A stretch of 7,789 nucleotides of DNA from Thermoplasmata archaeon (GTDB lineage Archaea > Thermoplasmatota > Thermoplasmata > Lutacidiplasmatales > UBA184): NCBI GenBank assembly GCA_030037035.1, contig JASHSA010000055.1, positions 1 to 7,789 on the forward strand. The letters run 5' to 3'. Shown here piece after piece: positions 1 to 5,065 of this stretch; position 1 is the stretch's first letter; each line of letters opens with the position of its first letter. The position numbers and the translations under genes are program-made. The notes below the pieces were generated by a model. It was not told the origin of the DNA. It made no database searches and was given only the letters and a program-made list of their open reading frames with translations.

Positions 1-206
1 CCCCGAGCCACCAACGGCTCGGGATCGCGAGGCTGCTGGTTCAGGACGCCGAGCGGCGCCTCCTTCAGCTCGGGTGCCCCAAGGTCAATCTCCAGGTCCG
101 CGCGTCCAACGAGAACGCCGTCGCCTTCTGGGAGCGCGTCGGCTACTCGGTGGACGACGTGGTCAGCATGGGTAAGCGGCTCGTGGCGGACGACCCCAGC
201 TCCTAG
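1..206 (+). CDS. GNAT family N-acetyltransferase, C-terminal part (5' end outside window)
   Basis: The reading frame enters from the left edge (first whole codon at base 3) and stops at TAG 204-206, giving 67 residues. It begins inside the acetyl-CoA binding motif A region: RLGIARLLVQDAE resembles the R-x-x-G-(I/V)-(A/G) loop and helix. It then continues through the GCPKVNLQVRASN strand and the NAVAFWERVGY helix that form motif B of the GNAT fold. The closing segment VDDVVSMGKRL is typical of the YpeA/RimI-like group. Such enzymes move an acetyl group from acetyl-CoA to an amine, either on a protein N-terminus or a small molecule; the substrate cannot be read from this fragment. The family assignment is strong and the substrate is unknown. 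A small hairpin follows the stop. Confidence 0.88.
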   Translation, partial: PSHQRLGIARLLVQDAERRLLQLGCPKVNLQVRASNENAVAFWERVGYSVDDVVSMGKRLVADDPSS

Positions 207-207
207 C

Positions 208-221
208 CCGAGGACCCTCGG
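208..221 (+). other. Small hairpin just after the acetyltransferase stop
   Basis: CCGAG and CTCGG form a 5-bp stem around a four-base loop, starting two bases after the stop codon. No T tract follows, so calling it a terminator would be a guess. In DNA this GC-rich, short stems occur often by chance. Confidence 0.25.
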
Positions 222-300
222 CCCCGGGGGATCCGCGGCCGGAGCGGGGTGACTCCCTTCGGTGGGGGGCCGATCGGAGCGACGGGGGACGGCGAAGTTC

Positions 301-335
301 GCATCGAGCGGGGCAAGGCCTTCGGGGGTCGATGC
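301..335. other. Inverted repeat upstream of the tRNA gene
   Basis: GCATCGA (301-307) and TCGATGC (329-335) are perfect 7-base inverted arms around 21 bases. It lies in the 172-nt gene-free stretch between the acetyltransferase stop and the tRNA. It could be a small RNA element, a protein-binding site, or chance; I see no coding sequence here. Confidence 0.25.
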
Positions 336-344
336 CCGGAAACG

Positions 345-353
345 CTCAAATTC
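345..353 (+). promoter_or_regulatory. Weak TATA-like element for tRNA-Ser
   Basis: CTCAAATTC is the only AT-leaning patch upstream of the tRNA. Its centre lies about 30 nt before the mature 5' end at 379, close to the usual archaeal TATA distance. A GGAAA run just before it (338-342) could serve as a BRE-like element. The match is weak and rests mainly on position. Confidence 0.3.
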
Positions 354-378
354 ACGGCATCTCCCTGACGGAGCGGGT

Positions 379-498
379 GCTGAGGTAGCCTAGCTCGGCC
401 AAGGCGCCAGATTCGAGATCTGGTGATGCGTATGCATCGCGGGAGTTCAAAGGGCGCCGGGGCGGCAACCCCTCCGCCGGAGCGTCTCCCCCTCAGCG
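379..498 (+). tRNA. tRNA-Ser(CGA), class II, with a 33-nt intron in the T-loop
   Basis: All arms can be folded. The acceptor GCTGAGG (379-385) pairs perfectly with CCTCAGC (491-497), followed by G498, the serine-type discriminator. T8-A9 is at 386-387. The D-stem GCCT (388-391) pairs with AGGC (402-405), with G18-G19 at 397-398. The anticodon stem CCAGA (407-411) pairs with TCTGG (419-423); the loop TTCGAGA carries CGA at 414-416, reading the UCG codon. The long variable arm is GATGC/GCATC (425-429/434-438), as expected for serine. The T-stem GGGAG (441-445) finds its partner CTCCC only at 486-490, so 452-484 must be removed. This restores a canonical TTCAAAT loop and an 87-nt mature tRNA. 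CCA is not encoded. Confidence 0.95.
452..484 (+). other. tRNA-Ser intron at T-loop position 59/60, bulge-helix-bulge fold
   Basis: Between T-stem GGGAG and CTCCC the RNA folds as a relaxed archaeal splicing motif. The exon-side TTCA (446-449) faces intron GGAG (479-482), with one A-G mismatch and one wobble, forming the central helix. Three-base bulges AAG (450-452) and CGT (483-485) flank it, with predicted cuts after 451 and after 484. The intron then forms GGCG/CGCC (453-456/475-478) and GGGG/CCCC (459-462/469-472) around a CGGCAA loop. This matches what the archaeal tRNA splicing endonuclease recognises. The cut sites are inferred from the fold and from the need for a 7-base T-loop. Confidence 0.88.
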
Positions 499-509
499 CC
501 TCCCCACCG

Positions 510-722
510 TTGGAGGTCGAGGTCGAGGTCGCCCGGGCCGGGCGATCGCAGCGGTATCGGCGCCTGGTCCCGGCCGGCACGCTCGTCAAGCAGCTCGTCC
601 GGGAGGTCGGAGAGTCGCCGGAAGGTTCGGCCGTCCTGGTCGACGGCGTTTCGATCCCGCTGGACACGCCGCTCACCGCGCCGACGCGCCTCGTCCTCGT
701 CCCGACGTTCTCGGGCGGCTAG
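510..722 (+). CDS. SAMP2/Urm1-like ubiquitin-fold sulfur carrier and protein modifier
   Basis: This 70-residue beta-grasp protein ends in the diglycine FSGG. It has the ubiquitin-like order: strand VEVEV (3-7), a hairpin, helix LVKQLVREV (25-33), strand AVLVDGVSI (41-49), and final strand RLVLVPTF before GG. The VLVDG-x-x-(I/V)-P stretch and the length resemble haloarchaeal SAMP2. Known relatives are adenylated at the C-terminus by an E1-like enzyme. They then either carry sulfur for tRNA thiolation or are attached to lysines of target proteins. TTG at 510 is the only plausible start after the tRNA; ATG codons at 423 and 435 lie inside the tRNA. No Shine-Dalgarno motif is visible, and the gene starts 11 nt after the tRNA end, suggesting release by tRNA 3' processing. 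A ThiS/MoaD role is possible; a diglycine tail alone does not decide. Confidence 0.82.
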   Translation: MEVEVEVARAGRSQRYRRLVPAGTLVKQLVREVGESPEGSAVLVDGVSIPLDTPLTAPTRLVLVPTFSGG

Positions 723-744
723 CTCGGGCGGGACCCCCCCAACG

Positions 745-750
745 ACTTTA
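745..750 (+). promoter_or_regulatory. TATA-like box upstream of the zinc-ribbon gene
   Basis: ACTTTA stands out in the GC-rich background. Its centre lies about 30 nt before GTG 778 but only about 15 nt before GTG 763, so it favours the downstream start as a nearly leaderless message. It resembles the CTTTA box upstream of purN. Confidence 0.5.
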
Positions 751-777
751 GGTCGGTTCTTCGTGGGATTTTCGGAA

Positions 778-2214
778 GTGTCACTCGTGGAGGACGCCTG
801 TCCGGTCTGCCAGGACGAGCTACCGGACGGTACCGAGCACTGTCCTCGCTGCGGGTTTCCCACGTCGCTGCGGGGGGCGATCGGGGGACCGATCGCGGTG
901 AGCGCCCCCGCCGAAACGGAGGTGGAGCCGGTACCGTTCTCGGCCCCGCCCCCGCCACGGCCGGAGCCTAGCCCCGAGGCCGAGGTCAACGCCTCCCTCG
1001 CGAGGGCGCTCCTCGAGCGAACGGAACTGCTGCGCACCGTCGACCAGGACGCCCCGGACGTCACCGGCGAGCTCTGCGAGGCGGCGCTCAACGAGGCCGC
1101 CGGGAGGTTCGCCGACGCCCAACAGATCCTCCGCTCGGCGCAGGGACGCCTCGAGCGGGAGGCGGAGGAGCTCCTCTCCCGCCACCTCTCCGACCTCCAG
1201 GAGCGGTACCGCGCGCTCGAGTCGACCGGCCTCCACGTCGCCGTCGAGGACGAGCTCACCGGAGTCGCCGAGAGCCTCCGCTCCGGCGACCCGGCGTCGG
1301 CGATCGCGCGGCTGACGTCGGCCGAGCGTCGGCTCGGGCGCCTGGAAGCCGACTGGCGGGGCCTCCAGGCGCTGATCGCGCAGGTGGTGACCCTCCGCGC
1401 GGAGGCCGAGCAGCTCGGGATCCGCCTCGACGTCGGCGCCGAGCGTCTCGAGTCGGCCCGCGCGAACCTCGTCGCAGGGCCGGCGACCGAGCGCGAGATC
1501 GACCTCGTGGCGCAGGCCGCCGCGGCGACGCTGATGAAGCTGCACGAAGCGATCCCGTCCGCGCTCGAGGCGGAGCTCGACGGACATCGGAAGGCCCTGG
1601 AGGCGCACCCGGCCCGCCATCGCAAGGCCCAGGTCGCGCGCCGCCTCCACGCCGAAGCGTCGCAGCACCTGTCGGAGGGGCGTCTCGACAGCGCCGTCGG
1701 GAGCGTGCGGGAGCTGCGCACGGTCCTCGCCGACCTCGCTCGGGAAGCGAAGGAGGCCGAAGAGGAGGCCGCGCGCGCGCCGCCGGCCCGGGTTCCCGCC
1801 GCGCGCGCCCCTCCGGCGCCCGCAGCTCCTCCTCCCGCCTCGGTCGAGGTCCCGGGGCCGGCCGGGGAGGAGCCCCCGGCGGAGATCGCCCCGGAACGCG
1901 CCGCCAGCCGGCTCCCTCGCCCCTCGTTGCCGGTCGAGATCCCCGAACCCCCCTCGACCCCGGTGCAGCCGCCGGTGGCCCCGCCCGCGGGGCCGCCCGC
2001 GATGACCCCCGAGGGGATCGCCTCGCTGATGACGAAGGCCCGGAGCCTCGCCTCGCGGATCCGGAACCTGCCGGCCGACAGTCCCGAGGCGACGGAGGCG
2101 GCCCGCCAGATCCACGACGTGACCGAACTGCTCAGGTCCCGGCGCTTTGCGGAGGCCGACGCGGCGCTCACGCGCCTTATGCGCGCCCTCGCTTTTCCCC
2201 CGAGCCGGAGCTAG
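778..2214 (+). CDS. Zinc-ribbon protein with helical modules and a proline-rich linker, family not recognised
   Basis: About 478 residues. The N-terminus holds a four-cysteine zinc ribbon, CPVC (8-11) and CPRC (22-25). A short Pro-rich linker leads to a long, charged, alpha-helical region (about 72-335) with periodic Leu/Ala and Arg/Glu typical of helical bundles or coiled coils. Next come about 80 residues rich in Pro/Ala (334-412) and a further helical unit (413-472). No signal peptide, membrane segment or catalytic motif is visible, so a scaffold or binding role is plausible but unproven. Residues around 167-225 match the downstream protein (signature GDxxxA, AExxLxR, DWxxL, LRAxAExxG). 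GTG 763 and GTG 787 are alternative in-frame starts; 778 fits the TATA-like box best. The stop is TAG, and the next gene begins one codon later in the same frame. Confidence 0.85.
   Translation: MSLVEDACPVCQDELPDGTEHCPRCGFPTSLRGAIGGPIAVSAPAETEVEPVPFSAPPPPRPEPSPEAEVNASLARALLERTELLRTVDQDAPDVTGELCEAALNEAAGRFADAQQILRSAQGRLEREAEELLSRHLSDLQERYRALESTGLHVAVEDELTGVAESLRSGDPASAIARLTSAERRLGRLEADWRGLQALIAQVVTLRAEAEQLGIRLDVGAERLESARANLVAGPATEREIDLVAQAAAATLMKLHEAIPSALEAELDGHRKALEAHPARHRKAQVARRLHAEASQHLSEGRLDSAVGSVRELRTVLADLAREAKEAEEEAARAPPARVPAARAPPAPAAPPPASVEVPGPAGEEPPAEIAPERAASRLPRPSLPVEIPEPPSTPVQPPVAPPAGPPAMTPEGIASLMTKARSLASRIRNLPADSPEATEAARQIHDVTELLRSRRFAEADAALTRLMRALAFPPSRS
2207..2210 (+). promoter_or_regulatory. 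Shine-Dalgarno-like GGAG deciding the TTG start at 2218
   Basis: GGAG ends 7 nt before TTG 2218, a normal spacing for an internal operon gene. It lies within the last codons of the upstream gene. It supports re-initiation at TTG rather than read-through of the TAG at 2212, though four bases can match by chance. Confidence 0.5.
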
Positions 2215-2217
2215 TCG

Positions 2218-3561
2218 TTGCCGCCCAGGAAGACCTCCCCGTTCCCCCAGTTGCGCCGTCGTCTGGCGGAGGTCCAGGAGCGTGCGGGACCGTACCAGGC
2301 GGAGGGGCTCCCGATCCCGACGGCCCAGCTGGAGAGCGACCTCGACGAGGCGATGCGCGCCGGCGACGTCGGCCGGGCCGAGGCGACCGTCAAGCGCGCC
2401 GAGGCGCTCCTCGCCCGGGCCGACCAGGACTGGGGCTGGCTCCGCGAGCTGCTTTCCCGCGTCGACGGCCTGCGCGCGGTCGCGGAGACGGTCGGGCTTG
2501 ACCTCGCCCGCATCGACGCGCGCGTCGGGAACCCCCGGGCCCAGCTCCTCGGCGAGCCGCTGACCCCGACGTCGATCGAGAAGGCCGCCGCCGGGGCGTC
2601 GTTCGCCCTCGCGGTCCTGAACGACGCGATCCCGAAGTACATCGTCCAGGAGGCGCAGGCGCTCGGGCTGTCGATCCGACGGGCGCGGGACCGGGGCGAG
2701 GACGTTCGCGAGGCGGCCGGCACGTTCGCGCACCTCTTGCGCTCGCTCCAGGAGCCGGTGCTGGACGCCAGCGCCGAGCGCCTGCTCGAGGCGCGCCGCG
2801 CCGTCGCGCGGATCCCCCGGGCGCCGCCGGTGGCGTCGCTCTCCGACGCCCAGGAGGACGAGATCCTCAGCGAGGCGCGCAACCTCGCCCGACGCCTGCA
2901 CCGCATCAAGACGCGGGCCCACCAGGCGACCGACGCGGTGCGCCTGATCTCCCAGGTCCGCCAGGCGCTCAGCGAGGACCGCCGCTACGCCTCCCCCGAG
3001 GAGGAGGTCGAGGCGCTCTGGGCGGAGGTCGACCGCTTGACGAGGGAGAAGCGGCTCGCGGCGGCGGGGACCGCCGCGGCGGGGGCGGGGTCCTCGGAGC
3101 CGAGCGACGACGACAGCCTCGAGGGTCCCGGCGCGGACGCGGCGGCGGAGGGCTCCTCACGCGAGGAGGACGGCTCCCCGGAGAGCGGGAGGGTCCGCAC
3201 GCCGGTCTCCCCTTCCGGAGGGCCGGGCCGCGACGTCGTTCCGGTGCCGGTCCCGGTGCCCGTTCCGGTGGCGGTCCCGGTCCCGAGCACGACCGTTCCG
3301 GTCGCCCCGCGCCCGGCCTCCCAGTTCCCCTCCCCAATCGTGCCCCCGCTCAATCCGGTCCCCGACGAGGCGGCCGGCGCCCCCTCCCCGCAGAGCCCGG
3401 ACAGCCTTTCCGAGGGCGCCGGACCGCGGCTCCACCGGCCCACGCGCATCGCGATCGCCTCGGCCTACGTCCCCCCCGACCTCGCCGAGGAAGGAAGCCC
3501 CGAAGGCTCCGTGGCGGGCTCGCCGGTGCCTCGACGCCAGCGCTCCCGCCACCGGGACTAA
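2218..3561 (+). CDS. Paralogous helical protein with a C-terminal Pro/Val-rich disordered tail, family not recognised
   Basis: 447 residues from TTG 2218, preceded by GGAG at 7 nt. Residues 12-280 are predicted helical. Segment 46-104 aligns without gaps to the upstream protein with 22 of 59 identities by hand count, including RxGD, AE, DW and LRAxAE. A second unit (about 213-275, starting EILSEARNLARRL) resembles the C-terminal helical unit of the upstream protein (SLMTKARSLASRI). There is no zinc ribbon. From about 285 onward the protein is low-complexity: an acidic/Ser/Gly stretch, then alternating Val-Pro (340-356), then a Pro-rich region. A less degenerate segment RPTRIAIASAYVPPDL (407-422) may be a short linear motif. 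The tail ends in basic residues. Same frame and operon as the zinc-ribbon gene, which suggests joint function. No enzyme motif is seen. Confidence 0.82.
   Translation: MPPRKTSPFPQLRRRLAEVQERAGPYQAEGLPIPTAQLESDLDEAMRAGDVGRAEATVKRAEALLARADQDWGWLRELLSRVDGLRAVAETVGLDLARIDARVGNPRAQLLGEPLTPTSIEKAAAGASFALAVLNDAIPKYIVQEAQALGLSIRRARDRGEDVREAAGTFAHLLRSLQEPVLDASAERLLEARRAVARIPRAPPVASLSDAQEDEILSEARNLARRLHRIKTRAHQATDAVRLISQVRQALSEDRRYASPEEEVEALWAEVDRLTREKRLAAAGTAAAGAGSSEPSDDDSLEGPGADAAAEGSSREEDGSPESGRVRTPVSPSGGPGRDVVPVPVPVPVPVAVPVPSTTVPVAPRPASQFPSPIVPPLNPVPDEAAGAPSPQSPDSLSEGAGPRLHRPTRIAIASAYVPPDLAEEGSPEGSVAGSPVPRRQRSRHRD
3235..3285 (+). repeat. Val-Pro codon repeat inside the paralog's tail
   Basis: Alternating GTN and CCN codons encode residues 340-356 as Val-Pro repeats with one Ala. 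The DNA is a degenerate GGTCCC/GGTGCC array. Such Pro-Val tracts form extended, stiff linkers; length variation by replication slippage is possible. Confidence 0.75.
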
Positions 3562-3582
3562 CGCGGCGACCTCCTCGCCGCG
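3562..3582 (+). terminator. Strong hairpin directly after the paralog stop codon
   Basis: CGCGGCGA (3562-3569) and TCGCCGCG (3575-3582) form a perfect 8-bp stem around CCTCC, beginning at the base after the TAA. The position suggests an end-of-transcript element (terminator or 3' stabiliser). There is no T tract, which archaeal terminators usually need, so termination itself is unproven. Confidence 0.4.
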
Positions 3583-3735
3583 GAGACCTCCCCAGGCGCC
3601 GGTCCCCCGCCGCGCTCCGGGCCCAGGCGAGGTGAGCCGCCGGGTTCCTCGGGAGGCCGGCCGGCGCCCGGGCGCCACCCCGCAGGACGCCAACGCCTCC
3701 CTCGGAACTCCCTCGATATCCATCGGGCGTAAGAC

Positions 3736-3742
3736 TATTATA
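3736..3742 (+). promoter_or_regulatory. TATA box 1 of the gar1-tfb operon
   Basis: TATTATA sits in an AT-rich island (about 3713-3767) that contrasts sharply with the surrounding GC-rich DNA. Its centre is 28 nt before TTG 3767, the expected distance for a leaderless transcript starting on the proposed gar1 start codon. Confidence 0.75.
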
Positions 3743-3756
3743 CACTTCGAAAGTCG

Positions 3757-3762
3757 TTTATA
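3757..3762 (+). promoter_or_regulatory. Second TATA-like box in the gar1-tfb promoter
   Basis: TTTATA lies about 20 nt downstream of the first box, in a similar context (TTATACACTT versus TTATACTACTT). It would place a second start site near 3786, leaving an untranslated leader of about 17 nt before the alternative GTG at 3803. It may be a second promoter or simply part of the AT-rich island. Confidence 0.4.
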
Positions 3763-3766
3763 CTAC

Positions 3767-4033
3767 TTGGCGCGCGAACCGGCCGGCGGAGGGGTCCCCC
3801 CCGTGGGGACGGTTGTCGCGTTCACCCCGAGCGGGTTCGTTACGGTGCGCTGCCTCTCGGAACGGTACGCGGCCGAGGGGACCGCCGTGCGCGACGCGAG
3901 CGGCCGACTCGAGGGGCGCGTGGTCCGGGTCTTCGGGCCCGTGGCGCGGCCGTACCTGCTCGTTCGCCCGCGCCGCGTCCCGAGCCCGATCGACGCCGCG
4001 TCGCTGCTCAGCGCGGAGGTCCGGCGGGGATGA
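3767..4033 (+). CDS. gar1: Gar1-like H/ACA ribonucleoprotein subunit
   Basis: 88 residues. Gar1 is a small beta-barrel protein that binds the Cbf5 pseudouridine synthase in H/ACA guide-RNA particles and helps substrate turnover in rRNA pseudouridylation. The core matches the family: VGTVVAFTPSGFVTVR (13-28), then the hallmark G-R-V-V-R-V-F-G-P-V-x-R-P-Y-L-L-V (50-66). The basic tail is short, as in archaeal forms without the eukaryotic RGG repeats. TTG 3767 is chosen for its 28-nt distance from a TATA box. GTG 3803 is the alternative and would remove 12 residues. An ATG-like extension further upstream would cross the promoter and is unlikely. The stop TGA overlaps the tfb start (ATGA); the gar1-tfb order recurs in many archaea and supports the call. 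Confidence 0.87.
   Translation: MAREPAGGGVPPVGTVVAFTPSGFVTVRCLSERYAAEGTAVRDASGRLEGRVVRVFGPVARPYLLVRPRRVPSPIDAASLLSAEVRRG
4015..4020 (+). promoter_or_regulatory. Shine-Dalgarno motif for tfb
   Basis: GGAGGT ends 9 nt before ATG 4030, within the last codons of gar1. It shows that tfb is translated as an internal operon gene and confirms the ATG start. Confidence 0.7.
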
Positions 4034-5016
4034 AAGGCGCGCCGGAGCCGCCGGGCGACGCCCCCGGGCCGGAGGATCGGGAGGTCGAGGAGCGACCGGA
4101 GGTCACCGGGCCGGCGACGCGCTGCACGAGCTGCGGGTCGAGCCACCTGACCCGAGACTACGAGCGAGGGGAGCTCGTCTGCGACGAGTGCGGGCTCGTC
4201 CTCGAGGAGTCGATGATCGACCAGGGCCCCGAGTGGCGGGCGTTCGACGCGGAGCAGGGCGAGAAGCGCTCGCGTACCGGCGCCCCGACGACGCTGACGA
4301 TCCACGACAAAGGCCTCTCGACCGAGATCGGCTGGAAGAACCGCGACCCGTTCGGCAAGTCGATCCCGACGCGCAATCGCGCGCAGCTGTACCGGCTGCG
4401 GAAGTGGCAGCGGCGGATCCGCGTCTCGAACGCGACCGAGCGGAACCTCGCGTTCGCGCTCGCCGAGCTCGACCGCATCGCCTCCGGCATGGCGCTCCCG
4501 CGCAACGTCCGCGAGACGGCGGCGATGATCTACCGCAAGGCCGTCACGAAGAACCTGATCCGGGGCCGGTCGATCGAGGGGGTCGTCGCGGCGTCCCTCT
4601 ACGGCAGCTGCCGCCAGTGCAACGTCCCCCGGACGCTCGACGAGATCGCGTCGAAGTCGAGGATCGGCCGCAAGGAGATCGGCCGGACGTACCGGTTCAT
4701 GACCCGCGAGCTGCGCCTGCGCCTCCTCCCGACGCGCCCGCAGGACTACATCCAGCGGTTCTGCTCGGAGCTGAAGCTCAAGGGCGAGGTCCAGTCGCGG
4801 GCGAACGAGATCCTCAAGCTCGCGACCGAGCGGGAGCTGACGAGCGGTCGGGGACCTACGGGCGTCGCCGCCGCGGCGATCTACATCTCGACCGTGCAGA
4901 GCGGGGAGCGCCGGACCCAGCGCGAGGTCGCCGAGGTCGCCGGCGTCACCGAGGTGACGATCCGCAACCGCTACAAGGAGCTCACCGACAAGCTGAACCT
5001 CCGCGTGATGCTGTAG
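4030..5016 (+). CDS. tfb: Transcription initiation factor IIB (TFB)
   Basis: 328 residues, full length. TFB binds the TBP-TATA complex and BRE and recruits archaeal RNA polymerase to the start site. The N-terminal zinc ribbon has CTSC (32-35) and CDEC (51-54). The B-reader/linker follows (GPEWRAFD 66-73, KRSRTGAPTT 79-88). Two cyclin-like repeats occupy about 125-220 and 225-318. The second contains the helix-turn-helix (EVAEVAGVTEVTIRNRYKEL, 299-318) that contacts BRE DNA. A 24-residue acidic, Pro-rich extension precedes the ribbon. ATG 4030 overlaps the gar1 stop and has a Shine-Dalgarno motif. Archaea often carry several tfb genes; whether this is the main one cannot be told here, but all standard domains are intact. 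Confidence 0.98.
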   Translation: MKGAPEPPGDAPGPEDREVEERPEVTGPATRCTSCGSSHLTRDYERGELVCDECGLVLEESMIDQGPEWRAFDAEQGEKRSRTGAPTTLTIHDKGLSTEIGWKNRDPFGKSIPTRNRAQLYRLRKWQRRIRVSNATERNLAFALAELDRIASGMALPRNVRETAAMIYRKAVTKNLIRGRSIEGVVAASLYGSCRQCNVPRTLDEIASKSRIGRKEIGRTYRFMTRELRLRLLPTRPQDYIQRFCSELKLKGEVQSRANEILKLATERELTSGRGPTGVAAAAIYISTVQSGERRTQREVAEVAGVTEVTIRNRYKELTDKLNLRVML

Positions 5017-5037
5017 CGGCCCGCCGGGCGCCACCGT

Positions 5038-5042
5038 CTTTA
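5038..5042 (+). promoter_or_regulatory. TATA-like box for purN
   Basis: CTTTA is centred 26 nt before GTG 5066, the leaderless distance. GGGCGCC occurs on both sides (5026-5032 and 5044-5050), so the box is framed by GGCGCC palindromes; these may be regulatory or chance in GC-rich DNA. Confidence 0.6.
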
Positions 5043-5065
5043 CGGGCGCCGGGCTCCGAGCGGCC

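Noticed and set aside
423..509. N-terminal extension of the ubiquitin-like protein from ATG 423
   Set aside because: That start lies inside the tRNA variable-arm region and would make the tRNA and its intron coding. The beta-grasp fold begins at TTG 510.
2212..2214. TAG as a pyrrolysine codon
   Set aside because: Several ordinary genes in the window end in TAG (206, 722, 5016, 5704), so TAG is a normal stop here. A Shine-Dalgarno-like motif and a start codon follow closely.
447..2922. Very long minus-strand open frames (574 and 700 codons) opposite the zinc-ribbon and paralog genes
   Set aside because: Their translations are Arg/Ala/Ser/Gly-rich with no recognisable domain. They are antisense shadows, common in high-GC DNA where stop codons are rare.
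3583..3712. Possible RNA gene in the GC-rich gap before the gar1 promoter, including a 14-base palindrome at 3663-3676
   Set aside because: I could not fold a tRNA or a recognisable H/ACA or C/D RNA here. Palindromes of G and C are frequent at this composition.
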